DNA of 58,344 nt, taken from positions 1-58,344 of the IMG/VR virus record IMGVR_UViG_3300034061_004640; one strand, given 5' to 3'. The position numbers were made by a program, and so were the translations under genes. Source of the stretch: a virus. The notes under the pieces are model-generated. The model saw only the letters and a program-made list of their open reading frames with translations, was not told the origin of the DNA and searched no databases. This document shows positions 50,116 through 58,344 of this stretch, one piece after another. Positions within the stretch are counted from its first letter, which is position 1. Every line of letters starts with the position of its first letter.

Positions 50116-50340
50116 TTATCCGTTAAGTAATGTCTTAACACCTGTCGGTGTTTCGACTTTTAATGTTCTATTAGTTTTCATAGTGTTGTCAACTCTTTCA
50201 ATAAGACCATCTTTCATTCTTATCGTATAACAATCACCTGTATCTAAATCACAAACTTCTTGATAACCATTACCACTATCTCTTTGGGTAACTCTAGTAT
50301 CTTTTTTTAGATAGTCGTCTAAAAGTGCTTTCATGTTCAT
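50116..50340 (-). CDS. Small hypothetical protein
   Basis: This 74-aa protein (start ATG at 50340, with Met3 as an alternative) reads MNMKALLDDYLKKDTRVTQR, then NGYQEVCDLDTGDCYTIRMK and a basic beta-like end. Two Cys residues six apart could form a disulphide. I recognise no family. It lies 25 nt after the 2129-aa hub-like gene and just before the acidic coiled-coil gene. Confidence 0.68.
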   Translation of the reverse strand: MNMKALLDDYLKKDTRVTQRDSGNGYQEVCDLDTGDCYTIRMKDGLIERVDNTMKTNRTLKVETPTGVKTLLNG

Positions 50341-50365
50341 AATAATTTCTATATAAATATATCGT

Positions 50366-53300
50366 TTATGGGAAATAAGTTACCGCAAGCTCAACAAGTT
50401 GTTGATATGCACTATATACACTTGGTAAAATAGTTTCATTCTGTACATTTGTGAGAACAAAATCCTTCATTTGACTTGCACTTTTTCCTGTAAAACCGTA
50501 ACCCGTATCCCAAGTCGCAATAATAAATTGAGCGATTGCTTGTTTTGTAGTTTCTTGTTGGTTACCAGTATTTAAAAGTTTCATTTCCTCAACTATTGGT
50601 CCTAAATTTTGATACAACTTGTAAGTAATTTCTATTGATTCGATGGCTTGTGCAAATGAGAATAATGGATTGGTTACATTATCAACACTAGTACACACCA
50701 AGGAATTAAGTCTTGGGTCGTCGCTGTATGTGTTTTTACCCGTCAACTCAAACAAGTTATTGTTAATAGGTTGTAATAGATTATCCTCGAAACCATTTGA
50801 AGATCTTGTAATTGCAATAACAAAAAGTGTAATAGCAATATTTTTATCAATACTTGGTATTGATTTGATGAGGTTAGCAAATTCATTAAAGGTCAAATTA
50901 CTTCTACTGATGGCAACAAAAGGTAAGGTGGAGTATTTTGAATTAACTAATAACTGACATTCATCTTCAGGTTTCAATGTTGTTCCAACCGCCTCAGGTT
51001 GATCAAGGTTAGTTGTCGCTCCTTGTGGTGCTGAGATAGGGTTAGGTCTTTGAAGTGCAATACTTTTATACTTCTCTAAATAATTCTGTTTTATATATGT
51101 TGCCATACTATCGGGTGGTGGTAATTCATATATTGGCATTCTAGTACCTTTGAATTCTGTTTCAAATCCTTGAGGAGAGATTCTATGTTCAACACTATAT
51201 ATTTGATATGATCCCGCAAAAAGTGGAACATGTCTCAAATTGAAGTACATAAGTGGTTGTATCATCACATTACCTAAGGATGAAACTGTACAGCTATATG
51301 AAGAACTTAAATATAAAGAATATATTGAGGATGTTTGTTGAGCGATTGAATCCCCATTTACACCATTTGCAATTTGGTCTCTCACTAAAAATGTTGCTCC
51401 TGTTGGTTTTTTTTCGTCCATACCAACTTCTAAATTTGAGAACATATTTTGGTTTTGAATACCAAAGTCTACGGTAAACGCAACCACTTTATTTGAAAGT
51501 GAAAAATTGTATGGTGGTGTTACAGGTATTCTTACAGGACAAGTAGACGGGTTTCTAAAATCATAACTATCGTCATTATATAATACCGTATTATTATTTG
51601 ACTTAGGGTGTTCTGATGTTTTACCAACATACGACAAAACAAACTTTGGTTTAGAGTCTATGTAGTTAACTTCAGCATATGTACCGAACAGTGAGTTTGG
51701 TAAATCAATAGGTTTAGGTATTGCGTTTGGTGTTGGCGATTGGTTTCCATAAAAATTAATGTATGCTGGCATCGCGTAAAATAACATATTGTCAATTACA
51801 GTCATAATTGTATCAACGGTGTCCAATATTGTCATTGTTTTTCTTTCTTTCAATAATTTTGCAATTTGTATAACATTTACTTGAAGTGTTCCGCCGATAT
51901 CACCATTTCCTGCATTTACAAAAATGAAGTCTTCAAATAATGTTTTACTTTTAAAATCTCCACCCGCAATCCATTTATCATTGAAAGCTTGGAATGTGTT
52001 GTATGTACTTAGTTTAGTAACATTACCACTTACATTCGATCCTACACCTTCTATCTCTGTTTTTGTATTCGGTAGATTTTTGTTTAATCTCGAAGAGATT
52101 TCTCGAACCATATCACTCTGTAGTGAATTCAAGTCATCTAAAAACTGATTGTAGTCACCGAAGAAATTATCAATATCCCAAGACCCACCGTCATACAATG
52201 TTTTGAATTTTTGAAAAGCATAAATCTTAATTAACGGGTATAAAGTTTGAACATTTGAAGATGAAAATTCAATATTATTATCAATAAAGAAATCAGTAAT
52301 TGTAGATCCACTATCCGAATATAATACATTATTGTTTACTGAGAATCCAACATATTTTTGTAGTTCTATCCAAGATTCAGAATTTAAAGATTGGCTGTCT
52401 AAAAGAGAAACACCTGTTCCATCACCAGGGAGAGTCCCCAAAACATATTCTGAGTATGTTAGTGGTTGTAATGGTTTTAGAGTATCATCAGTTGAAAAAC
52501 TATTGAATACTTTTCTGTTGAAATTGGAAGGGTTACCTATTTTGAGAATACAATCAAAATTTATAAACTCCTCGAGTTTTTTTGACATGTTAATTTGCTG
52601 TACTTGTGCAATATTTACCGCGTCTATGTTTTCTTGATTTATAATTGGGTTTGTTAAATCAGTTTCTTTAACAACAAACAAATTCAATATTTGATCTCTT
52701 AATCTCCTTTGTTTTATGTTTTTAATCTTGTTAGTATCAATATAATCAGGTGTTGTTCTTTCACCACTTAATACTAAAATTTCAGAGGCATCAGCATTCG
52801 GGTCACAAAAACCTAAAAACGCCTTTTCAAATTCATCTAAAATTTGAGGGTTGAAGGTTCCTATCAATGTTGATATGTTAGGATATAACCCAGGTCCTAA
52901 TCCGTATGTTATTCTTTCATCAGGTTGTGGTTTAACTATCGGGTCAAAATAACCAAAATTTGAAAGTCCCCACATACCTCTAACCGAACCATTATACATT
53001 GCGGGATTATTTGAAATGTCTGTTTTCAATTTTTTTGTACCCGTGAAACATTCTAAAACGGTTTGATTGAAAGGGGACCCTCCATTAGATGGTACCGGAA
53101 TGTATACTTTATTATTTTTGTCAACCATCGCATTTTTATCAAAAATAAAATACTGATAATAACCATTTACTACAATTGATCGGTCTAAGTTATTCGAGTC
53201 TCCACTGTATGGCATAAAAAATGAAGAATTACTGTTTGTACCTATTCTTAACTTATTTCTATCATAAGCTTCTTCAAATTCCGTGGTAGAATAAGTGTTA

Positions 53301-56300
53301 AATAAGTTTTCTTTGGTAAAGTACCAATAAAAATCATTTATCAACTTAGGGTAAAATCCTAAATTATATTTTTCAATAAATTGTGTATTTGCTGGTGGTG
53401 TTAAAATAGTTTCAAAGGCCTTGAATGTTTGAGTACCCCCTGTATAATTTTTAATAGTATATTGGGTGGACATGTTTCCGAGTGTCGGGTCGTAATAATT
53501 TTCATAATCAAAATTTTGCCATACATCATCCAAAATATCAACTGTCTTGTTTGATTCTATCCATGTTTTATACCTATGCCACACAGCACCATATTTCAAA
53601 ATGTAATGATAAGGCATCTGATGGATTGCTGAAAATTTACTAAGACTTGTCAATATATCCGTTTTGACATTAGTATTATCCAAAGATTGTATAGTTAATT
53701 CTTCATTTAAAGACGATAAAAATAAATAACCTAAAGCGACATATGGGTTACTTACTCCATTTTTTTCATTATCAATACCTTTCAATAAAGCATTTATAAA
53801 ATACGGGGTGTTAACCATAGAGGTAACTTGTTCAGATGTTACCAATCCTGAATAATTAGAATATAATAAATTAAGATCAGTATAATTACTGTATAAATAA
53901 TCAGGATATTTAACTGTGAAGTAATTGATAAGATCTATTGAAGTTTTAATTGGGGTTGCACTATTAGGTATTACGAATACCTGTGAATTAAAATTTTTAT
54001 TTATGTTGTTTTCGTATGTGTAGTTTAATGTCAATTTGTTTCCTGAAGAATTCTCTTTAAGCCTAGCGACCGTTTTTTTGTCCTCAAAGAAAATAAATGT
54101 GTCATCAGTGTTATAAATAACATTAGGATCATCGGTTTTATATAATCCGTATACATCAAAAAAGTTCAGTTCGTTAGTAGTCGTATCACTCAAATAGTTT
54201 TTAAAATTTTCAACTAATGGTACGCTTGTGTCTAATGTCAAACTTGCACCGTCAATAGTGTCCATACTAAATAGACCATAATCTTTACTTATTAGTGTAT
54301 TGATGTATTCCGTAGTAAAATTGTCCCTTTCGTAGTTCCAATATTTTGTAGATGCTCCGTTATTGGAAATTGTTTTCAAATAATCCTCTAAGACAGTTAA
54401 ATCAAAAGGGTTGTTTTTTAATTTTTCAAGTAAAAATGGTTTGTTATTTATATTTTTACTTATGTTACTGTACTCAAGGTCTGCAATAAATTTATCTATT
54501 TGCGGTCTTTTGTAGTTACCTCTGAAAAGTTGCGTGTAGTGTGATGTTAAATATGTCCTTTCCCACCATTCATAAAAAAATGAAATTTCACTTGGATCCT
54601 CGTATGGGATTGTGCTGAACGGAAACTCTAAACTATTAGATGAAGCATAGTCACCCAGTAGTTTTTGATTAACATATGTATACTTTTTACCAACCGGAGC
54701 TTTTAGTGTCCCCGCTTCTAAATATTTTTCAGTAAAGAATACTTCAGGCCAAACCGTTCTGTCAAATGCATTTGTCGTCGGAGCATATGGTGGTGAGCCT
54801 AAGTACTGAATAACATACTTATCAACACCATCGGTTGTTTTTTCTTTAACAAAGTATGTTGGCCAAGGGTAAACCACATTGTCGGTATTTTGTGATCCCG
54901 CATAGTTAACTTGATTTTTTGAGTCTATACCAAAGTTGTTACTTGGGGGTAAAACTGTCTGAATTCTTTTTGGGTCATTTCTTTTTTGCCAAGCGTCAAA
55001 GTGAGTTTGATCCATCAATCTATAGAAAGTGTCTATACCTGCCATAATTATTGCAAATACATTTCTTATTGTTGGTGCAAACCCTAATCCGTCATTCTCA
55101 TTAATAAGTTTATTTGCAAGTAAATCAGAAAAATTTTGTTCTATAGATGTTTTCTTGGATTCTAAAGTTGATTTTAGTTTATCAATTTTTGCAAAAAAAC
55201 TATTCTGAATATAGTTAATATCACCAATCTTTTTTTCCCCATAAGTAAAAAAAGTCGGGCTGTGAGCTGGATCATCTACAATTAATCCAGTATTTAAATC
55301 TCTAACTTTACCAAAAAGTTCAAACTCTTTGGCTATTTGTGTTTTGTAAGTGTTTAACTCTTGATCGGTAAAATTATTTCTTCCTAATTTTTGTGAAAGA
55401 CTACTTCTGTAATCATCTTCGGTCAGGTCTGTGTACCAGAATTTTTTAACAATATCATCTACAGACAAAGAAACAGGAATAGATTGACCTTCAAAAGTAG
55501 TATTACCAATTTTATATGAACCTTTGTTTTCACCAGTCCCAAAAGATGTGTTATTATTGAGGTCTTTAACTGCCGCGTTAATTTCGGCTTCAATGTCTTT
55601 GACAAGTTGGTTTCTAAAATCAAAGTCAATGTTTCTTTTGTAAGGATAATAAATTTGATTGTTTTTGATGATGTAACTATCGTTATCTAAATAATTTGTA
55701 AGAACTTTATTATATACAGTATCAACTAACTCATCAAGTATATTGTTAAAAGTTTGAACATCATTTAAAACAGTAAAGTCACCCTTTTCAATTGATTCTT
55801 GTACAGATAAATCATAATTCTCCGCTCTCAAAAAAAACTCTTCTATTGTTAGTCTTGGGAAACCCTTTGGGATTAAACCTTTGGATTCGTAAATACCGTA
55901 CACCTCATCTAATTTTTGTGCACCTACCGATGTTTGTGTTATTTGGGTATTTACTGTAGCATTTGGCGTGGCACTGTTATTTGTCTGGTCGGTTGTTTGA
56001 ATATTAGTTGGAAACATTTTTGGTGCTACGATTCCATAATCCAATAAAGTATCAGCTAGAAGACCTGTTAACTTTCCAATAAACTCCAAACTTATTTGAT
56101 AGTTTCCAGTTCCTGAATCAAATGTTGCATTAAAACTCGATAAATTCAATGCGTATCTTATTGCCTTACCATAATACCCTTTGAGTGTTAAATAAAATAG
56201 TGGATAAGGCATGTTGAAGAACACGGAATAAAGGGATTTTTCACCTTGTTCAAATAAAGTTCTTCCTTGCACATCAATTAATCTCATCGAAACTTTTGGT

Positions 56301-56755
56301 ACACCGATACTATTCACCGTCACATTGATTGTTTCAATTCCTAACATTTGAGTGTCTTCATAATTTGAAGTGTCTTTTGTTCCTTTGACATTTCTTACGG
56401 CCTGATTTGACCCTTCTGCAGTTTTCGCACCTTTACCAGTTAACTGATCAGTATAAGATGTGTCAAAAAACTTTTTACCTTGTGGTTGTAAAAAATTGAT
56501 GACTAAGCTCGGGTCGTTAGAACTTGATTTTAAACTAGCAACAGATGTATTAAATATGTCCAATGTTTCTCCAACCGCCAATTTTGTTCTTGGCACAACT
56601 TTAGTTTCAAGGTTAGCATAAATTACTAACTCCTCATGATCGACTAATCGATCTTTGATTACATTATTATCAACAATTTTATTTGGGTCTATTGAAATAA
56701 TGTTGTCGTAATCGGTTTCAATATAAAGTGGTTTTTTTGAAAAGTTATCTGCCAT
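50366..56755 (-). CDS. Giant baseplate hub-like structural protein
   Basis: At 2129 aa this is the largest gene in the window. Residues about 120-240 (MLGIETINVTVNSIGVPKVS, MRLIDVQGRTLFEQG) look like tail-protein beta structure. Residues about 1775-1860 end in the hub signature style of late-control-D/gp27 proteins: MIQPLMYFNLRHVPLFAGSY, then QIYSVEHRISPQGFETEFKG. The last about 150 residues (LFVIAITRSSNGFEDNLLQP, NNNLFELTGKN) faintly resemble cell-wall hydrolase domains of the glucosaminidase/lysozyme-like kind, with no proven catalytic residue. It overlaps the gp53-like gene by 11 nt. I read it as a hub plus extensions; most of the protein is unassigned. Confidence 0.75.
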   Translation of the reverse strand: MADNFSKKPLYIETDYDNIISIDPNKIVDNNVIKDRLVDHEELVIYANLETKVVPRTKLAVGETLDIFNTSVASLKSSSNDPSLVINFLQPQGKKFFDTSYTDQLTGKGAKTAEGSNQAVRNVKGTKDTSNYEDTQMLGIETINVTVNSIGVPKVSMRLIDVQGRTLFEQGEKSLYSVFFNMPYPLFYLTLKGYYGKAIRYALNLSSFNATFDSGTGNYQISLEFIGKLTGLLADTLLDYGIVAPKMFPTNIQTTDQTNNSATPNATVNTQITQTSVGAQKLDEVYGIYESKGLIPKGFPRLTIEEFFLRAENYDLSVQESIEKGDFTVLNDVQTFNNILDELVDTVYNKVLTNYLDNDSYIIKNNQIYYPYKRNIDFDFRNQLVKDIEAEINAAVKDLNNNTSFGTGENKGSYKIGNTTFEGQSIPVSLSVDDIVKKFWYTDLTEDDYRSSLSQKLGRNNFTDQELNTYKTQIAKEFELFGKVRDLNTGLIVDDPAHSPTFFTYGEKKIGDINYIQNSFFAKIDKLKSTLESKKTSIEQNFSDLLANKLINENDGLGFAPTIRNVFAIIMAGIDTFYRLMDQTHFDAWQKRNDPKRIQTVLPPSNNFGIDSKNQVNYAGSQNTDNVVYPWPTYFVKEKTTDGVDKYVIQYLGSPPYAPTTNAFDRTVWPEVFFTEKYLEAGTLKAPVGKKYTYVNQKLLGDYASSNSLEFPFSTIPYEDPSEISFFYEWWERTYLTSHYTQLFRGNYKRPQIDKFIADLEYSNISKNINNKPFLLEKLKNNPFDLTVLEDYLKTISNNGASTKYWNYERDNFTTEYINTLISKDYGLFSMDTIDGASLTLDTSVPLVENFKNYLSDTTTNELNFFDVYGLYKTDDPNVIYNTDDTFIFFEDKKTVARLKENSSGNKLTLNYTYENNINKNFNSQVFVIPNSATPIKTSIDLINYFTVKYPDYLYSNYTDLNLLYSNYSGLVTSEQVTSMVNTPYFINALLKGIDNEKNGVSNPYVALGYLFLSSLNEELTIQSLDNTNVKTDILTSLSKFSAIHQMPYHYILKYGAVWHRYKTWIESNKTVDILDDVWQNFDYENYYDPTLGNMSTQYTIKNYTGGTQTFKAFETILTPPANTQFIEKYNLGFYPKLINDFYWYFTKENLFNTYSTTEFEEAYDRNKLRIGTNSNSSFFMPYSGDSNNLDRSIVVNGYYQYFIFDKNAMVDKNNKVYIPVPSNGGSPFNQTVLECFTGTKKLKTDISNNPAMYNGSVRGMWGLSNFGYFDPIVKPQPDERITYGLGPGLYPNISTLIGTFNPQILDEFEKAFLGFCDPNADASEILVLSGERTTPDYIDTNKIKNIKQRRLRDQILNLFVVKETDLTNPIINQENIDAVNIAQVQQINMSKKLEEFINFDCILKIGNPSNFNRKVFNSFSTDDTLKPLQPLTYSEYVLGTLPGDGTGVSLLDSQSLNSESWIELQKYVGFSVNNNVLYSDSGSTITDFFIDNNIEFSSSNVQTLYPLIKIYAFQKFKTLYDGGSWDIDNFFGDYNQFLDDLNSLQSDMVREISSRLNKNLPNTKTEIEGVGSNVSGNVTKLSTYNTFQAFNDKWIAGGDFKSKTLFEDFIFVNAGNGDIGGTLQVNVIQIAKLLKERKTMTILDTVDTIMTVIDNMLFYAMPAYINFYGNQSPTPNAIPKPIDLPNSLFGTYAEVNYIDSKPKFVLSYVGKTSEHPKSNNNTVLYNDDSYDFRNPSTCPVRIPVTPPYNFSLSNKVVAFTVDFGIQNQNMFSNLEVGMDEKKPTGATFLVRDQIANGVNGDSIAQQTSSIYSLYLSSSYSCTVSSLGNVMIQPLMYFNLRHVPLFAGSYQIYSVEHRISPQGFETEFKGTRMPIYELPPPDSMATYIKQNYLEKYKSIALQRPNPISAPQGATTNLDQPEAVGTTLKPEDECQLLVNSKYSTLPFVAISRSNLTFNEFANLIKSIPSIDKNIAITLFVIAITRSSNGFEDNLLQPINNNLFELTGKNTYSDDPRLNSLVCTSVDNVTNPLFSFAQAIESIEITYKLYQNLGPIVEEMKLLNTGNQQETTKQAIAQFIIATWDTGYGFTGKSASQMKDFVLTNVQNETILPSVYSAYQQLVELAVTYFP

Positions 56756-57062
56756 AATAAAAAATATGTGTATCTACCGCATTTTTGTAGTCCAAAAGAG
56801 CACCTAATAATGGATATGGTATAGCTAATATAGTTCCATCAGGTATATTTGTCTCCAATCCACCAAATTCAGGATTAGCCATCAATATTAACCACCCAAA
56901 ATAAGGTGATCCATATTTCTCAAAACTAATCTTATCTAACCTACTTCTATTAGTTCTATAAATGTATTTTTGGTCAGATGGTCTTGTGGGTAATGTCACA
57001 TAAGGAACAACAGTTTGTTGTCCATTAACAAAAAAATTCTGATATCTATTGTAGTATTGCAT
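56745..57062 (-). CDS. 53: gp53-like baseplate wedge protein
   Basis: This 105-aa protein has the gp53/LysM-like core: YIYRTNRSRLDKISFEKYGS, then PYFGWLILMANPEFGGLETN and IPDGTILAIPYPLLGALLD. T4 gp53 joins adjacent baseplate wedges and carries a LysM-like fold. It is shorter than T4 gp53 (about 196), keeping mostly the core. Its start lies 1 nt below the 421-aa gene stop, and its end overlaps the hub-like gene by 11 nt. Confidence 0.85.
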   Translation of the reverse strand: MQYYNRYQNFFVNGQQTVVPYVTLPTRPSDQKYIYRTNRSRLDKISFEKYGSPYFGWLILMANPEFGGLETNIPDGTILAIPYPLLGALLDYKNAVDTHIFYYGR

Positions 57063-57063
57063 A

Positions 57064-58344
57064 TTAAACCATTTGTTTTTTCAAGTTAAATAAATTGTCA
57101 GTTGAGTCAACTGTTGACCACAAGTCGAATAAGTTCTGCTGATTAGCAGGGTTGACCGGGTCTTGTTTAACAAAAGTGAACTTTCTAGTTTTGTTTTTGT
57201 TAAAGGTAATGTATTTGTTATTAGGGAACTTAGAAATAAAATATTGATTATTGAAGTTTTTAAAATTATCGTCTAATGTCTGTTTTGATTTTTCATACTT
57301 ACTGAATCTTCCATTAGGTATTACCGTAGTTTGATTTCCAACTTGAACAGATCCTGACCCTGCATTAATACCTATGTTTGCAAACATAAATGATCTATAA
57401 TTACTAACACTAAGATCTTGAGTTATTGTTGATACAACATCGTCCATAAACTTATTTCTGTCTTGTAAAATTTCTTTTCCAAATATTAAGAAGAATCTAA
57501 CATCTTGCGGAACCACAGAATCGATATAAACATCAAAGTTGAAACTGTCATTGTATATTTTAGTAGATCCGCTTGGAATCATTTGATATGTACCATACTT
57601 GTCATTCAATTCATTAAGATCACTTCCGATTTTTAAAAGATCGTCTTTTAATTCATCATATGTATTAGCGGCGCCAGCACTAGTCGGGTCAACCTCAGTT
57701 GTTCCTGATATGTCATATATTACTGCACCACCCCTTTTATTTTTATAACCGTCAACCTGACTTAAAACAAAATTGATCTGATCCGAATTTTTGATGAAAT
57801 TAATTTCTTCTTGTATTAGTTTAGATGTATTTTTTTCAAGAGATTGTAAGAAAATACTTTTTCTTGAATCGACCATTTCCGTTAATCTTCTTTTAACTTT
57901 TCTTGTTGAGTTATTTGACGCAAAGGATTGGTTAGTGAGTTGTGCTATCAACGGACATAAATCGTTTTCAATATCTAATTTAGCTTGGTCGAAAAGTAAA
58001 TCAACTTTACTTTGGTAGTTCACGGGTTTACCAAATATTTTTACTACTTGTGGTTGTGCTCCCAATAACCAATCAAATTGACCTTCACTATATTTTCTTT
58101 CTGCCGTGTAAAAAATTAATCCACCCCATAAAAGATCGTTTTTAAGATCGGTTAAAGTAGTATTAATATTACTGATATAGTTTTCGGTTGCAGAAATCAT
58201 GTTATTCATGTTATCTTTGTAATTGATGTCCCCGATAACCTGTGATGTATTAACATCAAAAGAAGAATTGGTAATAGTACCAATTGTTACCCCACCGTCA
58301 TTTACCGCAGGTCTTGTAAGAGGAGGCACTCCGGCTTCATTTTT
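57064..58344 (-). CDS. Tail/baseplate-region protein, 5' end outside window
   Basis: The frame is open to the window edge: the residues KNEAG come in frame before a GTG at 58329, so that GTG is probably an internal Val and the gene continues upstream. The visible part (about 427 codons) has a helical N-terminal region (NMISATENYISNINTTLTDL), a middle part with SRKSIFLQSLEKNTSKLIQE, and a basic C-terminal part (NKYITFNKNKTRKFTFVKQD). I recognise no family. Position beside the gp53-like gene suggests a baseplate or tail-tube-cap protein. Confidence 0.75.
   Translation of the reverse strand, partial: KNEAGVPPLTRPAVNDGGVTIGTITNSSFDVNTSQVIGDINYKDNMNNMISATENYISNINTTLTDLKNDLLWGGLIFYTAERKYSEGQFDWLLGAQPQVVKIFGKPVNYQSKVDLLFDQAKLDIENDLCPLIAQLTNQSFASNNSTRKVKRRLTEMVDSRKSIFLQSLEKNTSKLIQEEINFIKNSDQINFVLSQVDGYKNKRGGAVIYDISGTTEVDPTSAGAANTYDELKDDLLKIGSDLNELNDKYGTYQMIPSGSTKIYNDSFNFDVYIDSVVPQDVRFFLIFGKEILQDRNKFMDDVVSTITQDLSVSNYRSFMFANIGINAGSGSVQVGNQTTVIPNGRFSKYEKSKQTLDDNFKNFNNQYFISKFPNNKYITFNKNKTRKFTFVKQDPVNPANQQNLFDLWSTVDSTDNLFNLKKQMV

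Overview
The window is a 58 kb stretch of a large T4-like (contractile-tailed) bacteriophage genome. Every gene I can support lies on the minus strand, packed end to end with many 1-16 nt overlaps; no stretch over 300 bases lacks a gene, and I see no tRNA, CRISPR array, integrase or insertion sequence. The host is most likely a member of Bacteroidetes. Four things suggest this: SprB-type adhesin repeats in two tail proteins, a short RpoD-like sigma factor of Bacteroidetes type, gene starts without Shine-Dalgarno sequences, and one promoter that fits the Bacteroidetes consensus (TTTG, 19 nt, TAnnTTTG) exactly. The DNA is AT-rich. Capsid, terminase, DNA polymerase and lysis genes are not in the window.

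Layout in the direction of transcription (high to low coordinates). 58344-49434: tail and baseplate proteins, including a gp53-like wedge protein and a 2129-aa hub-like protein. 49321-40856: a replication, recombination and nucleotide island: gp32-like SSB with its own promoter and terminator, UvsX recombinase, 5' nuclease/RNase H, DnaB-type helicase, and NrdB and NrdA. 40778-25387: baseplate genes (gp25-like, gp6-like, a 1792-aa protein, four mid-sized unknown structural proteins, and a 1004-aa protein with a tail-protein-I-like segment). 25374-9745: host-recognition region with SprB repeats, Thr-Pro linkers, a Gly-Ser-Ser collagen-like fibre and recurring Cys-rich modules, interrupted by five consecutive glycosyltransferase-like genes (19694-15510). 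9738-763: second replication/repair block with RuvC-like resolvase, primase, PD-(D/E)XK nuclease, small proteins, gp47-like and gp46-like subunits, and the sigma factor, closed by a strong terminator. 689-1: start of a membrane/coiled-coil gene that runs out of the window.

The most unusual content is the recognition region. Several proteins are mosaics of a few recurring modules joined by Thr-Pro linkers whose coding DNA is a near-perfect hexanucleotide repeat, and a glycosyltransferase cassette sits among them. My leading hypothesis is that the phage glycosylates its own fibres (or the host surface). Other unusual points are a cysteine-free gp32-like SSB ending in a bacterial-SSB-like DLPF tip, and an altered gp46/gp47 pair.
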